Positions 10,968 to 21,263 of a stretch of 64,000 bases of DNA are shown piece by piece; the stretch's first letter is position 1; each line of letters starts with the position of its first letter. Made by a program: the position numbers and the translations under genes. The stretch covers positions 186,001 to 250,000 of the forward strand of contig JAAVCG010000005.1 in the NCBI GenBank assembly GCA_014802435.1, given 5' to 3'. This DNA is from Bacteroides sp. GTDB taxonomy: Bacteria; Bacteroidota; Bacteroidia; Bacteroidales; Muribaculaceae. A model generated the notes under the pieces. That model saw nothing but the letters and a program-made list of their open reading frames with translations. It was not told the DNA's origin and did not search any database.

Positions 10968-13598
10968 TTAAAACAGGCGTTCCTGGCCGTTGAGCGTGTC
11001 GCGGAGTTCGTCATCGCTGATTTCCGGCTCCACGGGTTCTTCTTCAGGGGAATCAGTCAGCTCTTCCACCTCCTCTTCAGGAATCTCCACTTCAGCCGGT
11101 TCGAGCTCAGAGATGGCGGCAACGGAGAAGGTTGTCAATCGCTTGCCCTTGGCCTTAAATGACTTGACGGCGATGAACTCCGGCGAAACGATTTCAAGGG
11201 GCTCACGAACCATGTCAACTCCCTCAACCGGCTCAAACTCCACCTTGAAGCGGGCGCCGGGAGCATCGCTCAGCGCAATCAGCTCTGAGGCCGGATTTTC
11301 GCCAATGAAGCGCTGACGCTTGGCCGAGGCCTCAAACTGGAATCGCTTCAGATAGGGATAACCCTGGTCTGCATCGTTCAGAACCGCCGTCCAAACCTTG
11401 TTAGGCTCAAAGAGTTCAATGCGGAGAATATTGTCCTCATAATGGTTTGTGGCGTCAAAATTGGAGGTGTAATATTCGCCGTTCTTGAGAACTACGAGCA
11501 CCAGGTCCTGGCCATGGAATTCGCCAAGATATTCGCCGCGGCCGTCATAATTCAGGCGCAATACGTCGCGGTCAAACCATACCTGACGTCCGCCAAGGGT
11601 TGAGACTCCGCGTTCGCGCAGGGAGAAGCGGTGGACTTCATTTTTGGTAACGATGTTGCCTCGGCTCTGCTTGCCCTTGACTGCAAGCTCGGCAAAGTCA
11701 ATGTCAAATTGCAGCTTATTGAGCCTTGCCTTGGGCTTGAGGGTGACGCGCACAACTTCGGCCTCGCCATTGGAGTTAGCCGTGAAATAGCAGATTTTGC
11801 TGCCCGGTTTGCCTTGGGTGACGTCATACTCCTTGTCGCGGGTCACTCCCGTAACGGGGAAGCGCTTCATGAAGTATGTGCCATCCTTGCCGTCACGGTA
11901 AATGACGTTATAAATCGTGCGCTCGTCCTTGGGCTTATAGATTGCGATATGCTCGATGTTTTTGCCGACAAAGAGCTTTTCCTGCACCTTGGTGACCTTA
12001 TATTTTCCGTCCTTATAGAAGATAATTACGTCATCAATGTCGGAACAGGGGCAGATGTATTCATCCTTGGTCAGCGAAGTGCCGATGAAGCCCTCCGAGC
12101 GGTTGATGTAGAGCTTTTTGTTAGCCTCGGCAACTGAGGCCGCCTTGATTGTGTCAAATCCGCGGACAATGGTTTTTCTCTCATATGGGGCGCCATATTT
12201 CTCTTTGAGCATCTCATACCAGTGGATTGTATGGGCGGTCATGTCAGAGAGTTCATTATCAATCTCGGCGATTTTCTCGTTATATTGAGCAATCAATTCC
12301 TCGGCCTTATTAGAGTTGAAGCGGAGAATGCGCCCCATCTTGATTTCATAGAGCCTCTGGATGTCTTCATCCGTAATTTCGCGAATCAGTTTGGGTTGCC
12401 AGGGGAGCAGGCGCAGATGAATATGCCTGGTTGCTTCCTCAAATGATTTGCTTTGTTCATATTCCTTGTCCTTATAGATTCGTTCCTCAATGAATATGCG
12501 TTCCAGGGAAGCGAAATGGAGCAGCTCCTGAATCTCACCACGGCGGATTTCAAGTTCGCGGCGAAGCATCTCGCGGGTGGCGTCGACGCTATGGCGCAAA
12601 ACGTCGCTAACCCCGATGAATTGCGGCTTGCTGTCTTCAATCACGCAGCAATTGGGGTAGATTGAAATCTCACAATCCGTAAACGCATAGAGTCCGTCGA
12701 TGGCCTTGTCTGATGATGTGCCCGGCTGGAGATAGACTGTGATGCGCGCTGTGGCCGATGTATGGTCATCTACCTTGCGGATTTTGATTTTGCCTTTTTC
12801 CTGAGCCTTCAGGATGGAATCAGTCAGCGAGCGGGTGGTGGTTCCGAAGGGTATTTCAGTGATTGCAAGGGTTTTATTATCAACTTTCTCAATCTTTGCT
12901 CTAACCTTCACGGCTCCGCCGCGGGCGCCGTCGTTATAGCGGCTGACGTCGATGAATCCGCCCGTAGGGAAGTCAGGATAGAGCGTAAATTCCTCGCCGC
13001 GAAGATATGCAATGCAGGCGTCAAGCAGCTCATTGAAGTTATGAGGGAGAATCTTTGACGAGAGGCCGACGGCGATACCTTCCACTCCCTGAGCCAACAG
13101 CAGGGGGAATTTCACCGGCAGATTGACGGGTTCCTGTTTGCGGCCGTCATAGCTCGGAGTCCATTCGGTAATCTTGGGACTATAGAGCACATGGAGCGCA
13201 AACGGGCTCAGGCGAGCCTCAATATAACGCCCGGCGGCGGCTGAGTCGCCCGTCAGGATATTGCCCCAGTTGCCCTGAGTTTCAACCAGCAGCTCCTTCT
13301 GGCCCAGCTGCACCAGTGCGTCCTTGATGGATGCGTCGCCATGCGGGTGATATTGCATGGTGTTGCCAACGATGTTTGCAACCTTGTTGAAGCGTCCGTC
13401 ATCAAGGGTTTTCATTGAGTGGAGAATTCGGCGCTGAACCGGCTTCAGTCCGTCTTCAATCGAGGGGACTGCGCGCTCAAGGATTACATAGCTGGCATAG
13501 TCAAGATACCAGCTTCGGTACATTGACCGGAGCTGATAACGCTTGGTGTCGTCAGAGTGTTGCTGGGGATTTTGCTGCTGATTGGTTTCTTCGTTCAT
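10968..13598 (-). CDS. parC: DNA topoisomerase IV subunit A
   Basis: RSMYRSWYLDYASYVILERAVPSIEDGLKPVQRRIL; HPHGDASIKDALVQL; acidic C-terminus. Confidence 0.9.
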   Translation of the reverse strand: MNEETNQQQNPQQHSDDTKRYQLRSMYRSWYLDYASYVILERAVPSIEDGLKPVQRRILHSMKTLDDGRFNKVANIVGNTMQYHPHGDASIKDALVQLGQKELLVETQGNWGNILTGDSAAAGRYIEARLSPFALHVLYSPKITEWTPSYDGRKQEPVNLPVKFPLLLAQGVEGIAVGLSSKILPHNFNELLDACIAYLRGEEFTLYPDFPTGGFIDVSRYNDGARGGAVKVRAKIEKVDNKTLAITEIPFGTTTRSLTDSILKAQEKGKIKIRKVDDHTSATARITVYLQPGTSSDKAIDGLYAFTDCEISIYPNCCVIEDSKPQFIGVSDVLRHSVDATREMLRRELEIRRGEIQELLHFASLERIFIEERIYKDKEYEQSKSFEEATRHIHLRLLPWQPKLIREITDEDIQRLYEIKMGRILRFNSNKAEELIAQYNEKIAEIDNELSDMTAHTIHWYEMLKEKYGAPYERKTIVRGFDTIKAASVAEANKKLYINRSEGFIGTSLTKDEYICPCSDIDDVIIFYKDGKYKVTKVQEKLFVGKNIEHIAIYKPKDERTIYNVIYRDGKDGTYFMKRFPVTGVTRDKEYDVTQGKPGSKICYFTANSNGEAEVVRVTLKPKARLNKLQFDIDFAELAVKGKQSRGNIVTKNEVHRFSLRERGVSTLGGRQVWFDRDVLRLNYDGRGEYLGEFHGQDLVLVVLKNGEYYTSNFDATNHYEDNILRIELFEPNKVWTAVLNDADQGYPYLKRFQFEASAKRQRFIGENPASELIALSDAPGARFKVEFEPVEGVDMVREPLEIVSPEFIAVKSFKAKGKRLTTFSVAAISELEPAEVEIPEEEVEELTDSPEEEPVEPEISDDELRDTLNGQERLF

Positions 13599-13606
13599 GG
13601 GTAAAT

Positions 13607-14995
13607 TTATCGTTGGGCGGATTTGAGGATGAGGCGGGGAATGTCAGTGTTGTCCATCGGAGCGCCGAGCAGTTCGCTGCCGGGGCCGATGGAGTAGACG
13701 CCGACGGGGTTGCCGGAGTGTTTGGTCGTGGTGAATCCGAATCCGGAGGTTTCATTCAGGATGTCAAACACTTCTTCAACGAATTCCGGGAAGCGATGGT
13801 AGAGGGCGTCATTGAAGTAGTCATTACGGGTAATGAACGTGCGCTCGAAAGTCTCGTCGAGGCGCTTCTGCCGGGCTTCGTTGATGGGAATCAGAGTGTA
13901 GAAGCCGATGCGGTCAGTCAGAATCTGCTTCATCTCCTCCATGGTGACCGGCTCCTGACGTTTCAACATTCGGTCAACCAGTTCGCCAAACTCAGCCTTG
14001 GAGATGTTTTGACCCTCAATGAGCTTCGGGTAACAGTTATAGCCCACAGACTTGCGCCCAACGCTCATTCCGCCTGTTTCATGGTCAGCCGTGACTATAA
14101 TCAGCGTTTCGTCAGGGTGTGCAAGGTAAAAATCATAAGCCAGTCCGAGGGTTTCTTCAAAGTCAAGAGTCTCGCGGATAATGGTTGCGGCGTCATTATC
14201 ATGGGCGGCCCAGTCAATGTTTCCGCTCTCAACCATCATGAAGAACCGTTCAGGCGAGTGAGTGGTCATGTGCTGAATCGCCGCCTTGGTATAGTCGCGC
14301 AGGAGGTTACGCTCCGCCGGAAAGTCAATGGCATAGCCGGAATTATTGCTCAGGGTGTCTTGGTCATTGACCAGGAGCACCTTCGGAGCCGAGGGGTCAT
14401 AATTCTGTACTCCGCGGATTACTTTCCATCCGTTATCGGCAAACTTTTCATATATTCCGGAGTATTTTCCGTTGCGCTTGATTCCGCGGATGCGGGAGCC
14501 GGCCAGGAAGCTCACTCCTGATTCAGCGGCTTGACAGTCAATGTCGTAGGCATCGTCGCGTGAGGGCACGTGAGCGTAAAAAGCACCGGGAGTGGCGTCA
14601 TCGGCCGCTACGTTGGTGAGCAGGGCTATGCCATAGCCCATGGTCAGCAGCGAGTCTGCAACGTTGCCGACGGCCACGGAATCCGGGCCCATGCCTAACA
14701 TATTGTTGCGGGTCTTATGGCCGGTGGCCAGGGCTGTGCCTGCCGCTGCCGAGTCTGTTACGGGTGAGCTATAAGAATAGGTGGTCTGCAATGATGCCTG
14801 AGGGAACGTTTCCCAGAGCAGCGGGGTGGTGCGGTCAGTGGCCAGACGCAGGTAAGTGTCCGTGCCCATGACGGCGCCGGGACCCATGCCGTCGCCTATG
14901 AAATAGAAAATATACTTTGGAGCCTGTTCGGCGGCCATGGCGGCCCCCGAGCAGGTCAGTAGTGCGGATGTCAGTAATAATGATTTAAGGTTCAT
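13607..14995 (-). CDS. Alkaline phosphatase family protein
   Basis: Signal peptide; FIGDGMGPG, TDSAAAGTALATGHKTRNNMLGM, TADHETGGMSVG. Confidence 0.92.
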   Translation of the reverse strand: MNLKSLLLTSALLTCSGAAMAAEQAPKYIFYFIGDGMGPGAVMGTDTYLRLATDRTTPLLWETFPQASLQTTYSYSSPVTDSAAAGTALATGHKTRNNMLGMGPDSVAVGNVADSLLTMGYGIALLTNVAADDATPGAFYAHVPSRDDAYDIDCQAAESGVSFLAGSRIRGIKRNGKYSGIYEKFADNGWKVIRGVQNYDPSAPKVLLVNDQDTLSNNSGYAIDFPAERNLLRDYTKAAIQHMTTHSPERFFMMVESGNIDWAAHDNDAATIIRETLDFEETLGLAYDFYLAHPDETLIIVTADHETGGMSVGRKSVGYNCYPKLIEGQNISKAEFGELVDRMLKRQEPVTMEEMKQILTDRIGFYTLIPINEARQKRLDETFERTFITRNDYFNDALYHRFPEFVEEVFDILNETSGFGFTTTKHSGNPVGVYSIGPGSELLGAPMDNTDIPRLILKSAQR

Positions 14996-15016
14996 GATGA
15001 TGTTTTTGTAAGTTTT

Positions 15017-16024
15017 TTAGAGATATTTGCTGATGGTTGATTTGATGTCGGCGGGATTATTGATGCGCTCAATGATTTCGCCGTTTTTAATCAGGAAGAA
15101 TGTCGGGATTGCGCTGATATTGTATTGACCGAGATGTGTCTGCGATGCGCTTTCGCTCTGGAAGACGTTGGTCCAGGGCAATTCGGCAGTCGCTTCGGCC
15201 CATTGGTGTTGATTCTCGCCGAACCCAACTTCGTAGACTCCTAATTGCGGATAAGCCGTGTAAGCCTCGCCGATGTTGAGGTTCACTGCCGGAGCGGTTT
15301 CAGCGGCTGAATTGACAAAGGCCAGAAGAGTCAGCGAATGAGTATCGGCCACAGACGAGAGCGAAGTCACTTCCCCCTTGCGGTTAAGCAGCTCAATATC
15401 AAAATATCCTAATTCCGGAGCCTCAATGACTATGGTTTCGCCCGAAGGAGTAGGGGTAGACGCTGCCCGGAGCCGCGCCATCAGGATGGCTGTCCTCGGG
15501 TCATCAGGCTTTTGAGTGGAATAAGCATTGGCTACGGCCCTCAGCAGCGTTTTGCTCTTGCCCTCGGTGCGCAGGAAGGCATAATAGGCAGCCGTAGAGC
15601 CAAAGTCATCCTGGAGCGCCTTGAGCAGACGGCGGTTGGTGGTGCTGTCAGCCGGCGAGCTGAGAATATCGTTGATTTCTGAAAAGAGAGTAGCCTCCCG
15701 TGAGCCTTCAATGACGTAGCCGCCTCCGGGGTTCATCACCAGCGAGAGGGTCTCCGTTGAATCAGCCGGGACGTAGACATATTGTCCGCCAATCTTCAGG
15801 CGATATATCTGAGAGTTGGCTCGCGGGCGAGTAAGAGTGAATCTTCCGTTGGAGTCAACGCTGACTGAATCTGCGGCATACCATCCTCCGGTGGCCGACG
15901 GCAGTTCCAGGACAATGCTCTCCGAGTCCTGTGGCAATTCGCCATAGAGCGTCCACTCCTTGTCTCCCTTAGAGCAGGAGCCAAGGAGCAGAGCCAGAGC
16001 GGATATATAAGCAAATTTCTTCAT
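15017..16024 (-). CDS. Thioredoxin-like lipoprotein (DUF4369-type N-terminus)
   Basis: Lipobox-like LLLGSCSKGDKEW; C-terminal ISAIPTFFLIKNGEIIERINNP typical of thioredoxin-fold ends. Confidence 0.7.
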   Translation of the reverse strand: MKKFAYISALALLLGSCSKGDKEWTLYGELPQDSESIVLELPSATGGWYAADSVSVDSNGRFTLTRPRANSQIYRLKIGGQYVYVPADSTETLSLVMNPGGGYVIEGSREATLFSEINDILSSPADSTTNRRLLKALQDDFGSTAAYYAFLRTEGKSKTLLRAVANAYSTQKPDDPRTAILMARLRAASTPTPSGETIVIEAPELGYFDIELLNRKGEVTSLSSVADTHSLTLLAFVNSAAETAPAVNLNIGEAYTAYPQLGVYEVGFGENQHQWAEATAELPWTNVFQSESASQTHLGQYNISAIPTFFLIKNGEIIERINNPADIKSTISKYL

Positions 16025-16036
16025 CCGGGGTAACTT

Positions 16037-17710
16037 TTATTCCATCAGTTTGCGGTAACGGCGGCGCTGCGGGGCTTTGCCGTCGGGGGTATGTGCCCGC
16101 TTATATTCTTCATAATCAGAGTAGGAGCCTTCATAGTAAACCACTTTGCCTTCACCCTCAAAGGAGAGGATATGAGTGCAGATACGGTCAAGGAACCAGC
16201 GGTCATGGCTCACTACTACGGCACATCCGGCAAACTGCTCCAGGCCCTCTTCCAGGGCGCGCAGAGTGTTGACGTCAATGTCGTTGGTCGGTTCGTCGAG
16301 GAGCAAGACGTTGCCTTCCTGCTTGAGGGCCATGGCCAGGTGCAGGCGGTTACGTTCGCCGCCGGAGAGCACTCCGACTTTCTTTTCCTGGTCAGCACCT
16401 GAGAAGTTAAATTTGCTCAGATAGGCGCGGGCATTGACGTCGCGGCCTCCCATGCGGAAGGAGTCAACTCCTTGAGAGATTACTTCATAAACGCTCTTTT
16501 CGGGCAGCAGGTCCTTATGAGTCTGGTCAACATAGGCCACCTTTACGGTCTCGCCGACATCAAAAGAACCGGCATCAGCGTTTTCCAGGCCCATGATGAG
16601 CTTGAACAGAGTGGTTTTGCCCGCGCCGTTCGGACCGATTACGCCGACAATGCCGTTGGGCGGCAGAGTGAATTCAAGGTCGTTGAAGAGCTGCTTCTTG
16701 CCGAAGGCCTTGGCCAGGCCGTGAGCCTCGATGACCTTGTTGCCCAGGCGCGGACCGTTGGGAATAAAGATTTCCAGCTTTTCTTCGCGCTCTTTCTGGT
16801 CCTCGTTGAGCAGGCGGTCATATGAGTTCAAGCGGGCCTTACCCTTGGCCTGACGGGCCTTGGGAGCCATGCGCACCCATTCCAGCTCGCGCTCAAGGGT
16901 TTTGCGGCGCTTGCTTGCCTGCTTCTCTTCCTGAGCCATGCGCTTGGTTTTCTGGTCAAGCCATGAGGAATAATTGCCCTTCCAGGGAATTCCTTCGCCT
17001 CGGTCAAGTTCGAGAATCCAGCCGGCTACGTGGTCAAGGAAGTAGCGGTCGTGAGTAATGGCAATGACCGTGCCGGGATATTGCTGCAGATGCTGTTCGA
17101 GCCAGTCAATGCTCTCGGCGTCAAGATGGTTAGTAGGTTCGTCAAGGAGCAGAACGTCAGGCTGTTGAAGCAGCAGGCGGCAGAGGGCCACTCGGCGGCG
17201 TTCACCTCCGGAGAGGGTGTTGACCGGCTGATCGTCCGGCGGGCATTGCAGCGCATCCATGGCGCGCTCAAGCTTGGAGTCAATGTTCCAGGCATCGGCA
17301 GCGTCAAGCTTGTCCTGAAGCTCGGCCTGGCGCGCCAGCAGAGTGTCAAAGTCTGCATCCGGCTCGCCAAATGCCTCATTGACCTTGTCATATTCGGCAA
17401 GCATGTCCATGATGGGTTGAACTCCCTCGCGGACCACTTCAATGACCGTCTTTTCCGGGTCAAGATGCGGGTCCTGTTCAAGATAACCAACTGAATATCC
17501 CGGCGAGAAGACCACTTCGCCCTGATAATTCTTATCAATGCCGGCTATAATCTTGAGCAGCGATGACTTACCCGAGCCGTTCAGACCGATGATGCCGATT
17601 TTGGCACCATAGAAGAAGGAGAGATAAATATTTTTGAGAACTTGCTTCTGAGGCGGGTAAATCTTGGAGACTCCCACCATTGAAAAGATGATTTTCTTAT
17701 CGTCAGCCAT
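16037..17710 (-). CDS. ettA: ABC-F ATPase, EttA-type translational throttle protein
   Basis: Two ABC domains (GLNGSGKSSLLK, LSGGERRRVALCRLL; GPNGAGKTTLFK, LSGGERNRLHLA); 557 aa. Confidence 0.88.
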   Translation of the reverse strand: MADDKKIIFSMVGVSKIYPPQKQVLKNIYLSFFYGAKIGIIGLNGSGKSSLLKIIAGIDKNYQGEVVFSPGYSVGYLEQDPHLDPEKTVIEVVREGVQPIMDMLAEYDKVNEAFGEPDADFDTLLARQAELQDKLDAADAWNIDSKLERAMDALQCPPDDQPVNTLSGGERRRVALCRLLLQQPDVLLLDEPTNHLDAESIDWLEQHLQQYPGTVIAITHDRYFLDHVAGWILELDRGEGIPWKGNYSSWLDQKTKRMAQEEKQASKRRKTLERELEWVRMAPKARQAKGKARLNSYDRLLNEDQKEREEKLEIFIPNGPRLGNKVIEAHGLAKAFGKKQLFNDLEFTLPPNGIVGVIGPNGAGKTTLFKLIMGLENADAGSFDVGETVKVAYVDQTHKDLLPEKSVYEVISQGVDSFRMGGRDVNARAYLSKFNFSGADQEKKVGVLSGGERNRLHLAMALKQEGNVLLLDEPTNDIDVNTLRALEEGLEQFAGCAVVVSHDRWFLDRICTHILSFEGEGKVVYYEGSYSDYEEYKRAHTPDGKAPQRRRYRKLME

Positions 17711-17739
17711 TTCTTTTTTTCGTTAATAAAGATGAAACA

Positions 17740-18303
17740 TTAGCGGCGAGAAGCGCTCTTGACTCTATAGTCGCAGCGAACCTTCCCTTCAACCAGATTG
17801 CGCAGCTTGCCGCGCAGGAGCAGCCGCCGTCCCGTTGAAACATGGTCCATATAGACCTTGCCGTCGAGGTGGTCACACTCGTGTTGAACTATGCGGGCCA
17901 AGAAGCCTGACATTTCCTCCTCATGGGGATTCATCTCTTCGTCAAGCCATTTCAGGCGAATGTGTTCCACTCGGTTGACGTTTTCGCTCAACCCCGGCAG
18001 TGACAAACACCCTTCGTTGCGGCCTACTTCCTCGCCTTCAAGAATTGTCACTTCCGGATTTATCAGGGCAAACTTGCGCCCCTTACATTCCGGATATTCA
18101 TCGCCAAGCACATCTGCATCGATTACTACCAGGCGAATACTCTTGCCAATCTGAGGAGCGGCAAGTCCGCAACCCTCGGCGGCATACATCGTTTCAAACA
18201 TATCGTCGACAAGCTTTTTGAGCTCGCCGCTGTTGTCGGCCGTAATCGGAGCCGCTTCCTGGCGGAGCACCGGGTGGCCATAAAGATAGATAGGTAACTT
18301 CAT
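17740..18303 (-). CDS. def: Peptide deformylase
   Basis: GCGLAAPQIG, EGCLSLPG, QHECDHLDG. Confidence 0.96.
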   Translation of the reverse strand: MKLPIYLYGHPVLRQEAAPITADNSGELKKLVDDMFETMYAAEGCGLAAPQIGKSIRLVVIDADVLGDEYPECKGRKFALINPEVTILEGEEVGRNEGCLSLPGLSENVNRVEHIRLKWLDEEMNPHEEEMSGFLARIVQHECDHLDGKVYMDHVSTGRRLLLRGKLRNLVEGKVRCDYRVKSASRR

Positions 18304-18722
18304 TTATTGTAGATGCTTTGCAAATAATCGTTTAAAATTATGGTGGCTGCTGTGCGGTCAACCAGCGCTTTGTCCCGGCGGGCCATCTTTTTCAGGCCGC
18401 CGTCAATCATCGCCTTATGGGCCAGAGTTGAAGTGAAGCGTTCATCATAACGCACAATTTCCAATCCCTCAGGCAGCAACGCCCTCAGGCGCGGAATGAA
18501 CGGCTCGATATATCGGGCCGATTCGGATGGCTCGCCTTTCAGTGTGGTCGGTTCGCCGATGATGATGATGTCTACCTTGTTCTTTTCCAGATAACGCTTC
18601 AAATAGTCAAGCAGCCGGGCCGTTTCAACCGTTTCAAGCGGCGAACCGACAAGGCGCAACTCATCCGTCACCGCCAATCCGCAGCGACGTCGTCCATAGT
18701 CAATTGCAAGGATTCTTCCCAT
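18300..18722 (-). CDS. ruvX: Putative Holliday junction resolvase (YqgF family)
   Basis: MGRILAIDYGRRRCGLAVTDELRLVGSPL; VRYDERFTS; 140 aa. Confidence 0.93.
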   Translation of the reverse strand: MGRILAIDYGRRRCGLAVTDELRLVGSPLETVETARLLDYLKRYLEKNKVDIIIIGEPTTLKGEPSESARYIEPFIPRLRALLPEGLEIVRYDERFTSTLAHKAMIDGGLKKMARRDKALVDRTAATIILNDYLQSIYNK

Positions 18723-18735
18723 TTCAACTGCAAAT

Positions 18736-20196
18736 TTACGAATTTTTTCCGAGTTTACCCCTTAAAAGGCCAAGAATTTCTTGGTAGGCATAAAGTTTAA
18801 AGAGGTGACAGACCCCAAGGTAAAACCCTCCGGAGAGCAAAATCGCCGCCCCGAGCGCTATCCAATTATTGGCTATCAGCGCCGAACAGCCGAGGGAAAT
18901 CACCAGCACTCCCGCCGATGCCGCAAGATAGGGCCAATAGTCTGAAAGCTGCCGCAGAAAGCCATAATTGATTATCCTCTTGGTGTAAATCGTGTTAAGT
19001 ATCAGGGCGATAAATCCATAAACAGCCTTGGCCACACAGAGCGCCAGTACGCTCCGGAACACTATCAGTGCCCCGCCGCAAAGCGCAAACGCTATCACCT
19101 TCTTGATTATCTCCAGGCGCAAAACCAGGTCGGAACGCCCCTTGACCTTTATCAGGTTGAGATTCGAAACAATAACCCCGTCCCAGAGGAAACCGAACGT
19201 TAACACCTGGAGGAGGATTATCGAGTCGGCCCACTTAGCCGTCAGCAACCCCAAAATCATCGGCTTGGCTATCCCGCAAAGAAGCATCATCAGAGGAAAA
19301 GTCAGAAAGGCCGAGATGGCGATATAGCGCTTGTAAATGTTCATCAGCCGCTCATTATCGTCCTGAATCTGTGATAGCAGCGGATAAGAAACGCGCCCAA
19401 GGACGTGGGTCACGTTATTGTTCAGCAAAACGTTGAAGCTCAAGGCTCTGTCATAGAATCCCAGCGAGGCCTTGGAAAACATCTTTCCGATTATCGCTCC
19501 GAAAATCTTATCATAGACCGCTGAAATCAGGTTGGCAGCAAAAAGCCGCGAACTGAAGGAAAACAACCGCTTAAATGAGTCCTTGCAGAAGCCTGAGCGC
19601 GGAAGCCATTTGACCATCAGAAAGGTTAGCAACGTTGTGATTGCCGCCGCCGATATCGCTTGCCATACAAGCGCCCAGACTCCGAAGCCATAATAGGCCA
19701 GCGCAACCCCGATGAATCCCGATAAGACTCCCGCTATGAGGGAAATCTTGGTCGTCGTCTTGAAGTCAAGATTGATGGTTAAGAGCGTTTGACTCGTGGA
19801 AGCGAAGGAGTTGATTATCAGTGTCAGACAGTAAACCCTGACTATGGATGTCAGTATCGGGGCCTCATATAATCCGGCAATCAGGGGCGCACAGAAAAAC
19901 AGGATGATATAAATAACCGTAGCTAACCCTACGTTGAGATAAAAAACCGTCGACACATCCCGGTCATTGCGGTCTTTATACTGGATTAACGCCGCTGAAA
20001 AGCCTCCGTCAATGAAGACCGTCGAGATGGCTATGAAGATTGCCAGCACTCCTATCAGACCATACTCGTCAGGAGTCAGCAGTCGGGCCAGAATGACTTG
20101 GATGGCAAACTGAACAATCTGGGCGGAATATTTCTCGGCCATGGTCCACGCTACGCCATGAACCGCCATTGATTTTATATCCTTGTTCTCGCTCAT
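18736..20196 (-). CDS. Polysaccharide/lipopolysaccharide flippase (MOP superfamily, Wzx-like)
   Basis: 486 aa polytopic; LLTPDEYGLIGVLAIFIAISTVFIDGGFSAALIQ. Confidence 0.88.
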   Translation of the reverse strand: MSENKDIKSMAVHGVAWTMAEKYSAQIVQFAIQVILARLLTPDEYGLIGVLAIFIAISTVFIDGGFSAALIQYKDRNDRDVSTVFYLNVGLATVIYIILFFCAPLIAGLYEAPILTSIVRVYCLTLIINSFASTSQTLLTINLDFKTTTKISLIAGVLSGFIGVALAYYGFGVWALVWQAISAAAITTLLTFLMVKWLPRSGFCKDSFKRLFSFSSRLFAANLISAVYDKIFGAIIGKMFSKASLGFYDRALSFNVLLNNNVTHVLGRVSYPLLSQIQDDNERLMNIYKRYIAISAFLTFPLMMLLCGIAKPMILGLLTAKWADSIILLQVLTFGFLWDGVIVSNLNLIKVKGRSDLVLRLEIIKKVIAFALCGGALIVFRSVLALCVAKAVYGFIALILNTIYTKRIINYGFLRQLSDYWPYLAASAGVLVISLGCSALIANNWIALGAAILLSGGFYLGVCHLFKLYAYQEILGLLRGKLGKNS

Positions 20197-21263
20197 TTTT
20201 TTATCAGGAAAGAGTTTAACCGGTTGGTTGCCGCAGTGAATATCGCTGCAATCAGCAGGGTTGACGGTATGACTATGGCGCTGAACACTAATGCATTCTC
20301 ATTCAGTTCAAACCGCGTGCAGATAATCATTGACAGGCGCTGGAGCACATAGATTGCAAACGCATTCACTCCGAGCCATCTCAGGGCCTTATTGTCGAGT
20401 TTGAGCTTCATCGTCAGCAGTACCAGGGCCACCGCAAAGAAGCTCGAGGAGCTGATAAACAGCAGATGATTGACCATTTTCAGCGCCCCGCTTGATTGAA
20501 GAAGCTCCGACCGGGAAATATAGAGTATCAAGGCGAAGAGCCCCGCTGAGGCAATGAACCATACCGCCCAGCGCCATCCTCTGACTTGAGCTTCTATCTG
20601 CCTCTTATATAGCGAATAAAGCATCCCGACGGGGTAGGCCACTATCGTGTCATACCAATATGATTCCTTACCCGCCGAGCGCAGAAACAGGTCAAACAAA
20701 ATGACCGCGATAAAAACTCCTATGGCACAAGGCTTCAAGTCCAGTTCAAGCCGGTCTGCAACAATCAGGACAAAATACGTCAGCAAGTAAAGAACCAGGA
20801 TGTCAAAGACAAACCAATTGGAGTTACCGATGCTTTCCCAGCCAATCCAGCACCAAAAGTATTGACGCGGCTCATAATTCATCCCCAAGGCAAGATCGAG
20901 TAGGAAGAAGATACCAACGGCGACGGCAAACATTATCCAGACTTTCAGCAGCCTGTGAGTGAGAAAAGTGGAAACATATTTCCGGCGGTCGCGCTTAAGC
21001 GATTCCATCACTCCATAACCGGAATAAAGCATGAACATGACAACCATCAGTTGGCCTATTCCGTCAAGCACGCCATAGTAAATCCGGTCATGTGAGCCCG
21101 GTTCAGGAAGGTAGCCCCGCATATGGGAGAAGAGAATAATGATGGCGAAAACGCCTTTGATTGCGTCCGTTTGGCCGCGGCTGATGTAGTCATCATGGCC
21201 CGCAACGGAGACCTTGGCCCCATAGAGCGTCAGAAGCAACAGTAAGAGAATCAGGATATCCAT
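20193..21263 (-). CDS. Acyltransferase family 3-like membrane protein
   Basis: 356 aa polytopic; RGQTDAIKGVFAIIILFSHMRGYL, MLYSGYGVMESL. Confidence 0.75.
   Translation of the reverse strand: MDILILLLLLLTLYGAKVSVAGHDDYISRGQTDAIKGVFAIIILFSHMRGYLPEPGSHDRIYYGVLDGIGQLMVVMFMLYSGYGVMESLKRDRRKYVSTFLTHRLLKVWIMFAVAVGIFFLLDLALGMNYEPRQYFWCWIGWESIGNSNWFVFDILVLYLLTYFVLIVADRLELDLKPCAIGVFIAVILFDLFLRSAGKESYWYDTIVAYPVGMLYSLYKRQIEAQVRGWRWAVWFIASAGLFALILYISRSELLQSSGALKMVNHLLFISSSSFFAVALVLLTMKLKLDNKALRWLGVNAFAIYVLQRLSMIICTRFELNENALVFSAIVIPSTLLIAAIFTAATNRLNSFLIKK

Noticed and set aside
13415-14521. 368-aa plus-strand ORF
   Set aside because: Antisense to the clear alkaline phosphatase and topoisomerase IV A genes; no recognisable motif.
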